This document shows, piece after piece, positions 1 through 5,656 of a DNA stretch of 7,790 nucleotides. Source of the DNA: CAZVAR01 sp964625225 (lineage in GTDB: Bacteria > Pseudomonadota > Alphaproteobacteria > JAJUGE01); contig CAZVAR010000153.1 of assembly GCA_964625225.1 (NCBI GenBank), forward strand, positions 1 to 7,790. The letters run 5' to 3'. Under the pieces are notes generated by a model. It had not been told where the DNA came from and searched no databases. It worked only from the letters and a program-made list of their open reading frames with translations. The position numbers and the translations under genes are program-made. The stretch's first letter is position 1, and every line of letters begins with the position of its first letter.

Positions 1-112
1 GCACTATTACGGAAGCCACCCGACCATCAACCCGACGGGCATCGTGCCGAAAGGGCCGGAGATCGATTTCACCGCGCCCCATGCCCGCGACCGCGGATTC
101 CGGATCGCCTGA
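1..112 (+). CDS. C-terminal end of an unidentified protein (partial)
   Basis: An open frame enters from the left edge (first full codon at base 2) and ends at TGA 110-112, giving the last 36 residues. They begin HYYGSHPTINPTGIVPKG and end RDRGFRIA. Third codon positions are mostly G or C, as in the other genes here, which supports real coding. The tail has no membrane segment and is rich in Gly, Pro and His. I do not recognise the family; a tail like this could belong to a metabolic enzyme, but that is only an impression. The stop codon runs into a GC-rich inverted repeat, and the gene converges on the nuclease gene that ends at 257. Confidence 0.55.
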   Translation, partial: HYYGSHPTINPTGIVPKGPEIDFTAPHARDRGFRIA

Positions 113-140
113 GCCGCCGCCCGGTCCAACCGGCGGGCTC
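111..140 (+). terminator. GC-rich hairpin directly after the first stop codon
   Basis: GAGCC (111-115) pairs with GGCTC (136-140) and GCCG (116-119) with CGGC (131-134), leaving one bulged G and an 11-base loop. It begins inside the stop codon of the upstream + strand gene, the usual place for an end-of-gene structure. No T-run follows, so it may be a weak terminator or an mRNA-end stabiliser rather than a classical intrinsic terminator. Confidence 0.35.
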
Positions 141-184
141 AGCCGACCGCCACGCTCAGTTCCAGGAATGGGCCGACCGAGAAA

Positions 185-227
185 GGGATCGGTTCGGCGC
201 CGCGCGTGGCGCCGACCGAACGATCCC
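185..227 (-). terminator. Probable intrinsic terminator of the oxidase-nuclease unit
   Basis: The outer stem is GGGATCG (185-191) with CGATCCC (221-227). The inner stem is an 8-bp match, TCGGCGCC (194-201) with GGCGCCGA (208-215), closing a 6-base loop. An asymmetric internal loop (GT against CCGAA) separates them. Read on the minus strand the stem is followed at once by TTTCTC, a short T-run, so it fits termination of transcripts leaving the nuclease gene that stops at 257. On the + strand no T-run follows, but the hairpin could still slow polymerase coming from the left-edge gene. Confidence 0.55.
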
Positions 228-256
228 AGCGCAGACCTCGACCACCCTTCGGCCGG

Positions 257-1255
257 TCAGGTCCCGGGGACTTCGAAGCTGGCGACGACCGGAGCGTGAT
301 AGGATCCCAGCGGGGGGACGCCGCTCGCGGAGCCGACGACCTCGTCGACCAGCCCCTCATTGTGGATCTCGACCTCCCGGAACCACGCGAGCAGCGGCTG
401 CGAGATCAGCACATGGTCGAGCATCGCCGCCCGCCCGGCATGGAGCACCGTGTAGCGCCGCTGCTTCGGGGTCGTCCGCTCGACCGGCACCAGGGACCGG
501 GGGCCGAGACAGTCATTACCCGTGTCGTCCACCTCTGCCCGAAGGATCCGCAGCGGCATCTCCCGGTCCTCGGCGTTGCAGTCGCCGCAGACGGCGATCA
601 GCGGCCGGGACTCCCGGTCGAACAGCCCTTCCAGGAAAAGACGCACCTCCAGCGCCTGTCCCGCTCGCTTCATGGCGGCGAGGAAGAAGCCCTCCGCCCA
701 GCCGCTCACCGATTTCCAGGCGAAGGCGGACTCCTTCTGGCCGGGAACATGGCTCGCAAGCGGCGCCCGAAGATGCAAATTGACGACATGCAGGGTCCTG
801 CCGCCGCCGAGGTCGACCGCGGCATACAGGGCCGGGCGGTCCCACTCGATCCCTGCCGCACGGGCCGGTGCCGGGTCCGCGGTCACCATCCGGTATCGCG
901 GCGCCGGCACGAGCTCGTGCCGAATCTGCCGCTCGGTTCGGATCGGATAGCGACTGAGAATCACCAGATTGTGCCGCTCGAGCGCGCCGCCCTTCTTCAG
1001 GTTCCTGGTATACGCCCGTGCAAATCCGGCATAGGGGGTGGACTCCAGCAGCCGGTCGAGCGCGGCGAGTCGCCGCGGCAGCCGCTTCCCTCCGCGCCGC
1101 TGACCGTCGACCTCCTGAAGACACAGAATGTCGGCCTGGAGGCGCTCCAGTTGCGGACGAAGCACCGCGATGCGGGCGTCAAGCGGCGGGTTGAGGTCCG
1201 GGCGGTCGTCGAGGTTCTCCAGATTGAAAGTCGCGATGCGCAGCATCGGAGGCAC
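257..1255 (-). CDS. Endonuclease/exonuclease/phosphatase (EEP) family protein
   Basis: A protein of about 330 residues with the four-layer EEP fold (DNase I/exonuclease III/inositol phosphatase superfamily), metal-dependent phosphodiester or phosphomonoester hydrolases. Numbering from the ATG at 1246, the motifs in order are TFNLEN (6-11, Asn8), LQEVD (43-47, metal ligand Glu45), LVILSRYPI (94-102), NLHLRA (156-161), GDCNAE (221-226, Asp222 and Asn224), LDHVLIS (276-282) and a final SYHAPV (315-320, catalytic His317). The last motif is normally SDH; here Tyr replaces Asp. No signal peptide or membrane helix is seen, so it is probably cytoplasmic. Start: a GTG at 1255 has a GAGAGGG ribosome site 9 bases upstream, while the ATG at 1246 sits 18 bases from it; the protein core begins at the ATG, so either is possible. 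It lies 14-23 bp behind the oxidase gene, probably in one operon. The substrate (DNA, RNA, lipid or phosphate ester) cannot be told from sequence. Confidence 0.88.
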   Translation of the reverse strand: MPPMLRIATFNLENLDDRPDLNPPLDARIAVLRPQLERLQADILCLQEVDGQRRGGKRLPRRLAALDRLLESTPYAGFARAYTRNLKKGGALERHNLVILSRYPIRTERQIRHELVPAPRYRMVTADPAPARAAGIEWDRPALYAAVDLGGGRTLHVVNLHLRAPLASHVPGQKESAFAWKSVSGWAEGFFLAAMKRAGQALEVRLFLEGLFDRESRPLIAVCGDCNAEDREMPLRILRAEVDDTGNDCLGPRSLVPVERTTPKQRRYTVLHAGRAAMLDHVLISQPLLAWFREVEIHNEGLVDEVVGSASGVPPLGSYHAPVVASFEVPGT

Positions 1256-1269
1256 GGTGCTTCGCCCTC

Positions 1270-2559
1270 TCAGGCGCGGGCGTCGCGCCAACGGTAGTAC
1301 GGGATCGCCATCCGGCTGAGGGGAACCAGGACCGAGTGGAGGGGCAGCCGCTTGACCGGCGTCGGCGCCACCGGCATGTCCGCGACCGTGATGCGGCCGA
1401 GCGCCCGGTCCGCCAGGAGCCGGCCCATGGCGGTGGCGAGGGCGATGCCGCGGCCGCTATAGCCCAGTCCGGCATGCACGCCTTCCGCCAGTTCGTGATA
1501 GCGAGGCAGGCGGTCCACCGTCATCCCGATCTGTCCCTCCCACACATATTCGGGCTCAATGTCGCCGATCTGAGGGAAGACACGCCGAAGGCGCTCCAGG
1601 GTGGTGCGCCGCAGGACGGCACGCGCGCCGTGCGGAAGCAGCGGCGCCCCGGTGGTAACGAGCCGGCCGTCCCGATCCAGGCGAAAGGCCCAAAGGGCCT
1701 GGCGCGTATCCGACAGTCCCTGCCCGCCCGGCAGGACCGTCCGGACCAGGTTCGGTCCGAGCGGCCGCGTGGCGACCTGAAACGAGCGGACCGGAACGAA
1801 GCTGCGCCGCAGGCTGGGCCAGATCGCGCCGGTATAGGCGTCGGTCGCGATGACGACCTGATCGGCCGACACGCTGCCTGCAGGAGTGGCGACGCGCCAA
1901 CGGCCTCCGGCCCGCTCGATCCGCAGCGCCGGAGATCCGCGATAGACTGCGGCACCGGCCGCCATCGCGGCGCGGGCAAGGCCACGCGCATAGCTGAGCG
2001 GCTGGATATGGCCGCCGCTGCGATGCAGCCACGCACCATGCCGATAGAACACGCTGCCCGTCATTTCCGCGGAGCGCGCGCCGTCGAGCAGCTCGACCGG
2101 CGCTCCCCTCTTTGCCCACTGCTCGAACTTGGTCCGCACCACGGCCACCCGGCCCGGAGCGTGCGCCGGCTGCAGCCAGCCCTCCTGCACCGCGTCGCAA
2201 TCGATCGCATGGCGTCGGATCAGATCGAAGACGAGATCGGCGGAGCCGGCGACCCAGGCGTTCAGACGCTCTCCCCGCTCGGCCCCGAGCAGCCGGACGA
2301 TATCGTCCGGATTGTGGCGCGCATAAGCAGGAATGACCTGGCCGTTGTTCCGGCCGGCGGCGCCGAAGCCCGGCTCCTCCGCCTCGACGAGCACGGTATC
2401 GGCCCCGCCTTCGGCCGCATGCAGCGCCGCCGACAATCCGGTGTAGCCGCCGCCGATCACCAAGAGGTCCGAAGTCCGGTCGCCCGCCAGCACCGGCATA
2501 TCGGGCGCCGGACCGGCAGTGGCATGCCACAGGCTGGAACGCGGATCGGCGGTGTGCAT
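1270..2559 (-). CDS. FAD-dependent oxidoreductase, DAO family (OrdL/PuuB-like)
   Basis: 429 residues, full length for COG0665-type flavin amine or amino-acid oxidases such as gamma-glutamylputrescine oxidase PuuB. The N-terminal dinucleotide fold is clear: DLLVIGGGYTG (31-41) is the GxGxxG loop, followed by VLVEAE (56-61), whose acidic end binds the FAD ribose. The hallmark GFGAAGRNNGQ (64-74) follows; most relatives have S in the AAG position and G in place of the first N of NNG. QVVIATDAYTG (234-244) and the C-terminal FAD-contacting GYSGRGIALATAMGRLLAD (366-384) complete the family pattern. No membrane segment is seen. The expected reaction is oxidation of a secondary amine or amino acid with O2 or a quinone as acceptor; the exact substrate is not readable. 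The ATG at 2559 has only a weak GGGA ribosome site about 8 bases upstream. It is the first gene of a probable two-gene unit with the EEP protein. No puu pathway partners are in the window, so a putrescine role is not supported by context. Confidence 0.92.
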   Translation of the reverse strand: MHTADPRSSLWHATAGPAPDMPVLAGDRTSDLLVIGGGYTGLSAALHAAEGGADTVLVEAEEPGFGAAGRNNGQVIPAYARHNPDDIVRLLGAERGERLNAWVAGSADLVFDLIRRHAIDCDAVQEGWLQPAHAPGRVAVVRTKFEQWAKRGAPVELLDGARSAEMTGSVFYRHGAWLHRSGGHIQPLSYARGLARAAMAAGAAVYRGSPALRIERAGGRWRVATPAGSVSADQVVIATDAYTGAIWPSLRRSFVPVRSFQVATRPLGPNLVRTVLPGGQGLSDTRQALWAFRLDRDGRLVTTGAPLLPHGARAVLRRTTLERLRRVFPQIGDIEPEYVWEGQIGMTVDRLPRYHELAEGVHAGLGYSGRGIALATAMGRLLADRALGRITVADMPVAPTPVKRLPLHSVLVPLSRMAIPYYRWRDARA

Positions 2560-2642
2560 CGGCCATTCCCGTCAACGAGGACCGGGTTACGGTGGCGCGG
2601 GCCGCCGGCCGCGTCAACGCGAAGCGTCGGGCCGCACGCCCG

Positions 2643-2753
2643 CTATGTGAGCCGGCCGGCGGCGTCCGTAAGCGGGATCATCGCGATCGCCGCCGGGGAC
2701 AAAGCGTAGGAGCCGACGAGAGGGCCGCCCGATACGAACAGCACCCGGCTCAT
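2643..2753 (-). CDS. Possible small protein, 36 residues (unrecognised)
   Basis: A short ORF from ATG 2753 to TAG 2643. It begins MSRVLFVSGG, has a hydrophobic middle (ALSPAAIAMIPL) and ends DAAGRLT. Its main support is the ribosome site: GGAGG lies about 9 bases before the ATG in the context GCGGAGGTCGGGGGA, one of the best in the window. A six-codon frame (ATG CGG AGG TCG GGG GAA TGA) lies directly upstream and its stop overlaps the start as ATGA, which could couple translation. The ORF ends 83 bp before the oxidase start on the same strand, so it could be a leader-encoded peptide of that transcript. I recognise no family. In GC-rich DNA short ORFs arise easily by chance, so treat it as a candidate. 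Confidence 0.3.
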   Translation of the reverse strand: MSRVLFVSGGPLVGSYALSPAAIAMIPLTDAAGRLT

Positions 2754-3039
2754 TCCCCCGACCTCCGCATCGGTTCCCCTGGTCGAGCGGCCCCCTCGCG
2801 CGGCGGCCAGCTGGGCCGGCAGCAACGAGGTCCGCAAGCCGTGACCCGCCCCCCGGATACGGCTTCGACGGACAACGCCACGGAGCCCGGGCAGCCGGAC
2901 CGGCATGTCGGCGCGGTCCTTTACGCATCGGTACCACGAATGCCGCCCCCGCCTTCCGAACCGCAACTGCACGCCGTCCGGTCCGCGGCTGCGACGGCCT
3001 CGGCCTCCGCCGGACCGGCCGCCGGTGCCGCGACCATCA
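2754..3039. other. Spacer without a supportable gene
   Basis: Between the TVP38-like gene (ends 3040) and the small ORF. Open frames exist on both strands, but all have Arg/Pro/Gly-rich translations, no family motif and no convincing ribosome site. The sequence just past the TVP38-like stop has small GC-rich repeats (ACCGG/CCGGT around 3012-3025) but no T-run, so I cannot call a terminator. I see no clear promoter pair for the oxidase gene here. Confidence 0.5.
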
Positions 3040-3891
3040 TCAACCTCCCGACCCGCTAGCCGGAGTTCGCGGCGGGGTGCCGCCGGTCTTCCGTCCGCGG
3101 CGGCGCGCGAACAGCCAAGGCAGCGCCGGCGGGATCAACGCCAGCAGCGATAATGCGGCGAGCGGCAGGATCACACCCGAGTCCAGAAGCAGGGCGACCG
3201 ACAGGCGCTCCTCCCTGGCCGTGACGTCAGACAGGCTCTCGCCGAGACCCGCCATGATGAAGGAAAGCGGAAGCAGTCCGAGAAACGTCGCCACCAAGAC
3301 GGTGCGGAGCCGGAGCGGCACAATCACCGGCACCAGATTGACGAACCAGGCCGGCAGCATCGGCAGCAAGCGGAGCGCCAAATAATAGCTGAACCCGTAT
3401 TCGAGGATGCGTTCCTCGATGCGGGCGAAACGGTCGCCCCAGCGGTCGAGAATCAGGTCGCTCAGAAGGCGCCGGCCCAGGAGGAAGACGATGAGGGCGC
3501 TGAGCGTCGCCCCGCTTGCAGCAAGTACGCCACCGAGCGCCGCACCGAACAGAAAGCCGCCCAGGATCAGAACGGCACCGCCGCCGGTGAAGGGCACGAT
3601 CTTGGTCGCCGCGGTCGCGAGCAGATAGGCGCCCGCGGCGACGAGAACGTTCTCCTGCGACCATCCGGCGACCGCCTGCATCGCTGCCCAGACCAGGGCA
3701 CCGACGGCCCGGGGATCGAGGCCGAGCAGCCAGAGGCCGCCGAACACCGCGACGAGACCGGCAAACTGCGTCAGCCTGCGCCGCTTACCGGCCCTGGTGC
3801 CTTTCCGGACATCCTTCATGGCGGAAAGAGAAACCGCGGGGCCCGGGCGCGGTTGCCGACGACGTCCGGCGGCAACCGGCCCGCTCACCAT
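3040..3891 (-). CDS. TVP38/TMEM64 family inner-membrane protein (VTT/DedA-like domain)
   Basis: 283 residues from the ATG at 3891, chosen because GGAGGG lies 4 bases upstream; later ATG 3819 has no ribosome site and would still keep every helix. After a basic N-terminal tail (residues 5-40) comes helix 41-58. Hydrophobic or re-entrant segments then lie at about 82-98, 104-139, 168-198 and 200-218, with a final helix at about 236-262 and a basic C-terminus. The VTT signature is visible as KIVPFTGGGAVLILGGFLFG (97-116) and GATLSALIVFLLGR (127-140), followed by LALRLLPMLPAWFVNLVPV (171-189). These resemble the conserved proline and glycine re-entrant loops of the SNARE-associated/DedA superfamily. 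Family members are integral membrane proteins linked to lipid scrambling or transport and envelope homeostasis; a specific substrate cannot be given. It stands alone: the next same-strand gene upstream starts at 5025, more than 800 bp away after the structured intergenic block. Confidence 0.88.
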   Translation of the reverse strand: MVSGPVAAGRRRQPRPGPAVSLSAMKDVRKGTRAGKRRRLTQFAGLVAVFGGLWLLGLDPRAVGALVWAAMQAVAGWSQENVLVAAGAYLLATAATKIVPFTGGGAVLILGGFLFGAALGGVLAASGATLSALIVFLLGRRLLSDLILDRWGDRFARIEERILEYGFSYYLALRLLPMLPAWFVNLVPVIVPLRLRTVLVATFLGLLPLSFIMAGLGESLSDVTAREERLSVALLLDSGVILPLAALSLLALIPPALPWLFARRRGRKTGGTPPRTPASGSGG

Positions 3892-4086
3892 GCATCCCTC
3901 CGCGATCGGCGCCGTCCGAAACCGGGACATGTCAACGACACCCGACATCCGCAAACGTCGAGGCTCGGGTGAGATGGCTGCCGGCCGACCATGGCTTCCG
4001 GATCGGGAGGCGGCATAGGCAGGAGCACCGGGATCGGGAATGGCGATCGCGGTACGGCTCTGTCACGGCCCTCCCTTCCCTGTTGT

Positions 4087-4112
4087 CCCGGACGCGCCCG
4101 GCGCGATCCGGG
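4087..4112. repeat. REP-like hairpin 1
   Basis: CCCGGA (4087-4092) pairs with TCCGGG (4107-4112). Nested inside, CGCGC (4093-4097) pairs with GCGCG (4101-4105) around a CCG loop, with a single bulged A at 4106. This 11-bp nearly perfect GC stem lies outside any gene, and no T-run follows on either strand. Its GTCCCGGA...TCCGGGGTC layout resembles palindromes often dispersed in alphaproteobacterial intergenic regions; copy number in this genome cannot be seen here. Confidence 0.55.
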
Positions 4113-4164
4113 GTCGATGCGGAGCGGAGCGCCCCAGCGCGACGGCACAGGTGCGGCCCGTCGT

Positions 4165-4181
4165 CCCGAGCGTGCCTCGGG
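4165..4181. repeat. REP-like hairpin 2
   Basis: CCCGAG (4165-4170) pairs perfectly with CTCGGG (4176-4181) around a 5-base loop. It is preceded by CGTCCCG, similar to the TGTCCCG that opens the hairpin 78 bases earlier, so the two may be halves of one composite dispersed element. No T-run follows. Confidence 0.45.
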
Positions 4182-4267
4182 CACAGCGCAGGCCTTCGCC
4201 CGCGCGACCGGCGGACAAGGCGGTACCGGCGAAGCGGCGCCCATCGGATCTCGGCATGGCGTTCGAT

Positions 4268-4324
4268 GGGGTTTGGTGGGGTTTCATGGGGAAGTATGGG
4301 GGTGAAATGGGGGTGCGCACGGGG
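4268..4324 (+). repeat. 10-bp periodic G-tract array (G-quadruplex candidate)
   Basis: Six runs of four or five G start at 4268, 4278, 4288, 4298, 4309 and 4321. The first four are spaced exactly 10 bp apart, with a repeating unit of TGGGG plus five variable bases. Loops between runs are 6-7 bases. Any four neighbouring runs satisfy the usual four-tract pattern for an intramolecular quadruplex on the + strand. A 23-codon frame starting ATG 4256 runs through the array to TGA 4327, rich in Gly, Trp and Met, but it has no ribosome site and looks incidental. Confidence 0.75.
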
Positions 4325-4373
4325 TGACGGACGGGAACGGGCATGCGACGCTCCAGACGGACTCGACTTGCGT

Positions 4374-4402
4374 ACAATATCAGGAAGATCATCCTATGTC
4401 CA
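4374..4402 (-). promoter_or_regulatory. Candidate sigma70-type promoter facing the G-tract array
   Basis: On the minus strand TGGACA (4402-4397; five of six against TTGACA) is followed after exactly 17 bases by TATTGT (4379-4374; four of six against TATAAT). The spacer is one of the few AT-richer pockets in an otherwise very GC-rich stretch. A transcript would start near 4367, pass the C-rich side of the array and the two hairpins, and reach the TVP38-like start at 3891 with a leader of about 475 bases, or it may end earlier as a small RNA. No conserved RNA family is recognised. Confidence 0.4.
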
Positions 4403-4412
4403 TCACCGGGAG

Positions 4413-4431
4413 GGCGGGCATCCTGCCGGCC
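4413..4431. repeat. REP-like palindrome GGCGGGCA-TCC-TGCCGGCC
   Basis: Two 8-base arms, GGCGGGCA (4413-4420) and TGCCGGCC (4424-4431), are complementary except for one G-G mismatch, around a TCC loop. The GGGCATCCTGCC core is of a type seen as dispersed intergenic repeats in several bacterial groups; its minus-strand reading gives the peptide-like string AGRMPALP. It is outside any gene and immediately upstream of the minus-strand promoter candidate. Confidence 0.5.
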
Positions 4432-4719
4432 TCGCGCTGCAGGAACGCGGGCGAGCGCTGAGATCGCTCCCTTCGCGCCCCGTGCGAATGCGGCCGGGAC
4501 GGCGGCACTCCCAAGGACGGCCGGCTCACGCCCGACCGCCGGATCGGACCCGAAACGCGCGGATCTCGCACTCCTTTGCGAGCGGGGCGGGCATCGACAC
4601 CCGCGATGATTTCGATCGGGACCGGGCCCCTCAGCCGTCACCGATCCCGGCTTCGATCGGCGCGAGCTCCCGGGACCACGAGGCCGGGTGCAAGATCCGA
4701 ACGCAGCGCGGAACGCCGG

Positions 4720-5025
4720 CTAGCGGCGCGGCATCGGCGGTCGCCCCGACCAGCGACGACCGTCGCGCACGATCGTGACGCGGTACCCGTAGTCGAGCGG
4801 CTCGCGATCGTTCCGCCCCCGGTTGCGGGCGGCGAAACGAAGCACCGACGCGAGCGCGAAGCCGACGGCGCCGACGACGGCGAGGCCGACAGCGAAGATC
4901 AGCAGGAACAGCAGGGCGCCGGTGACGAGCCCGGCGAGGCCGAGCCCAATCAGCCCGAGCAGGACGAACATCAGGGCTCCCGCCAGCACCGATGCCCAGT
5001 CTCGCGTCTGCGGCATCCGATTCAT
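4720..5025 (-). CDS. Small two-helix membrane protein (hypothetical)
   Basis: 101 residues. The ATG at 5025 is preceded by GAGGAG with a 6-base gap, an excellent ribosome site that argues for a real gene. After a short polar start (MNRMPQTRDW) there are two long hydrophobic stretches, about 11-33 and 36-62, rich in Leu, Gly, Ala and Val. A basic soluble tail of about 38 residues follows (FAARNRGRNDRE, then YRVTIVRDGRRW, ending MPRR). The first segment is probably a transmembrane helix rather than a cleaved signal peptide, since no clear cleavage motif follows. By the positive-inside rule the Arg-rich tail is probably cytoplasmic. I do not recognise a family and assign no function. It is divergent from the RidA gene, sharing a 126-bp spacer, and no other gene follows in its direction for more than 800 bp. 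Confidence 0.72.
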   Translation of the reverse strand: MNRMPQTRDWASVLAGALMFVLLGLIGLGLAGLVTGALLFLLIFAVGLAVVGAVGFALASVLRFAARNRGRNDREPLDYGYRVTIVRDGRRWSGRPPMPRR

Positions 5026-5094
5026 CCAATTCTCCTCGTAAGGCCTCTCCTCATGTAGTGACGCGATCCCATGTGCGATAGGCCGGATCAGGCT

Positions 5095-5122
5095 TTGCCG
5101 CGCCGGATCGCGCGCCTATCCT
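5095..5122 (+). promoter_or_regulatory. Candidate promoter of the RidA-acyltransferase unit
   Basis: TTGCCG (5095-5100) and TATCCT (5117-5122) are separated by 16 bases, each matching the sigma70 consensus at four of six positions. The start of transcription would fall near 5129, leaving a leader of about 23 bases that contains the AAGGAG ribosome site. It is the only reasonable pair in this divergent spacer. Confidence 0.4.
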
Positions 5123-5151
5123 GTTCCCGGTCAGTGGCAAAAGGAGCGATC

Positions 5152-5616
5152 ATGCCCGGAAGAATCGATGCCCGTCTCGCCGAGCTCGGCCTTTCGCTGC
5201 CGGAGCCGGTAGCGCCCGTTGCCAACTACGTTCCCTACGTCGTCGCCGGCGGGCTCGTATTCGTCTCCGGCCAGGTGTCATGGGTCGGAGACCGGAAGAT
5301 CGTCGGCAAGGTCGGCACCGATCTGTCGGTCGAGGAAGGGCAGGAGGCGGCCCGAGCCTGCGCCCTCAATATCCTGGCCCATCTGCGCGCGGCCTGTGCC
5401 GGCGACCTCGACCGGGTGACGCGCTGCGTGAAGCTGGGTGGGTTCGTCAACTGCATGCCCGACTTTCAAGACATGCCGAAGGTGATCAACGGCGCCTCGG
5501 ACCTGATGGTCGAGGTCTTCGGCGATGCCGGACGACATGCGCGTTTCGCGGTCGGCGCGCCGGGACTGCCGTTCAACTTCGCCGTCGAGGTCGATGCGGT
5601 ATTTGCGATCGCGTGA
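5152..5616 (+). CDS. RidA family protein (YjgF/YER057c/UK114)
   Basis: 154 residues from ATG 5152, which has AAGGAG 7 bases upstream; the frame is open further left but without a better start. RidA-type trimeric cytosolic proteins hydrolyse reactive 2-aminoacrylate or related enamine/imine intermediates released by PLP enzymes. Visible family features are YVVAGGLVFVSGQVSW (29-44), the helix EEGQEAARACALNILAHL (61-78), DRVTRCVKLGGFVN (87-100) and the C-terminal ARFAVGAPGLPFNFAVEVDA (130-149). Arg131 corresponds to the arginine that binds the substrate carboxylate, and Glu146 is the conserved C-terminal acidic residue. The length and AxxA-type helix fit the longer RidA subgroup (about 150 residues) rather than the 128-residue classic RidA, so the precise substrate is open. 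It is followed 40 bp later by the acyltransferase gene, probably in one operon. Confidence 0.92.
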   Translation: MPGRIDARLAELGLSLPEPVAPVANYVPYVVAGGLVFVSGQVSWVGDRKIVGKVGTDLSVEEGQEAARACALNILAHLRAACAGDLDRVTRCVKLGGFVNCMPDFQDMPKVINGASDLMVEVFGDAGRHARFAVGAPGLPFNFAVEVDAVFAIA

Positions 5617-5656
5617 GACCGCTCGTCGCCCGGCGCGACGGCCTGGAGCACCGCTG

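Larger units (their letters stand above)
3892..4719. other. Large intergenic block, no convincing gene
   Basis: About 830 bases separate the TVP38-like gene from the small membrane protein gene upstream. The open frames on either strand translate to Arg/Pro/Ala-rich sequence without motifs. They change character abruptly across the G-rich array and lack good ribosome sites, so I treat them as chance frames of GC-rich DNA. The block instead carries structure, listed separately: two hairpins (4087-4112, 4165-4181), a G-tract array (4268-4324), a minus-strand promoter candidate (4374-4402) and a REP-like palindrome (4413-4431). One further 6-bp hairpin, CTCGCA/TGCGAG with a 6-base loop, lies at 4565-4582. 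A short direct repeat, GGATCGGGA, occurs twice near 4000-4040. Confidence 0.6.

Noticed and set aside
206..1297. Long + strand open frame of 363 codons opposite the EEP gene
   Set aside because: It mirrors the nuclease gene. The translation is Arg/Pro/His-rich without motifs, whereas the minus strand carries all EEP motifs.
2590..2617. TTGACG on the minus strand (2617-2612) as -35 box for the oxidase gene
   Set aside because: No acceptable -10 at 15-19 bases; the only TA-containing candidate (TAACCC) is about 22 bases away.
1336..2709. Long + strand open frame of 457 codons opposite the oxidase gene
   Set aside because: It is antisense to a well-supported FAD oxidase, with Arg/Gln/Pro-rich composition and no domain; typical shadow frame in GC-rich DNA.
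2592..3059. 155-codon + strand frame between the oxidase and TVP38-like genes
   Set aside because: Arg/Ala/Pro-rich, no ribosome site, no family features, and it overlaps the end of the TVP38-like gene.
4256..4327. 23-codon + strand ORF through the G-tract array (MAFDGVWWGFMGK...)
   Set aside because: No ribosome site; its odd Gly/Trp/Met composition is explained by the G-run repeat itself.
4368..4397. + strand promoter TTGCGT-18-TCCTAT in the same AT-richer pocket
   Set aside because: Only about half the consensus positions match and there is no + strand gene nearby; the minus-strand pair is clearly better.
4063..4641. 192-codon minus-strand frame spanning the G-tract array
   Set aside because: It crosses two hairpins, the array and the promoter candidate, and its composition changes abruptly at each; no motif or ribosome site.
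3969..4778. 269-codon + strand frame across the intergenic block
   Set aside because: Low-complexity Arg/Ser/Pro translation, no ribosome site, and it overlaps the end of the well-supported small membrane protein gene.
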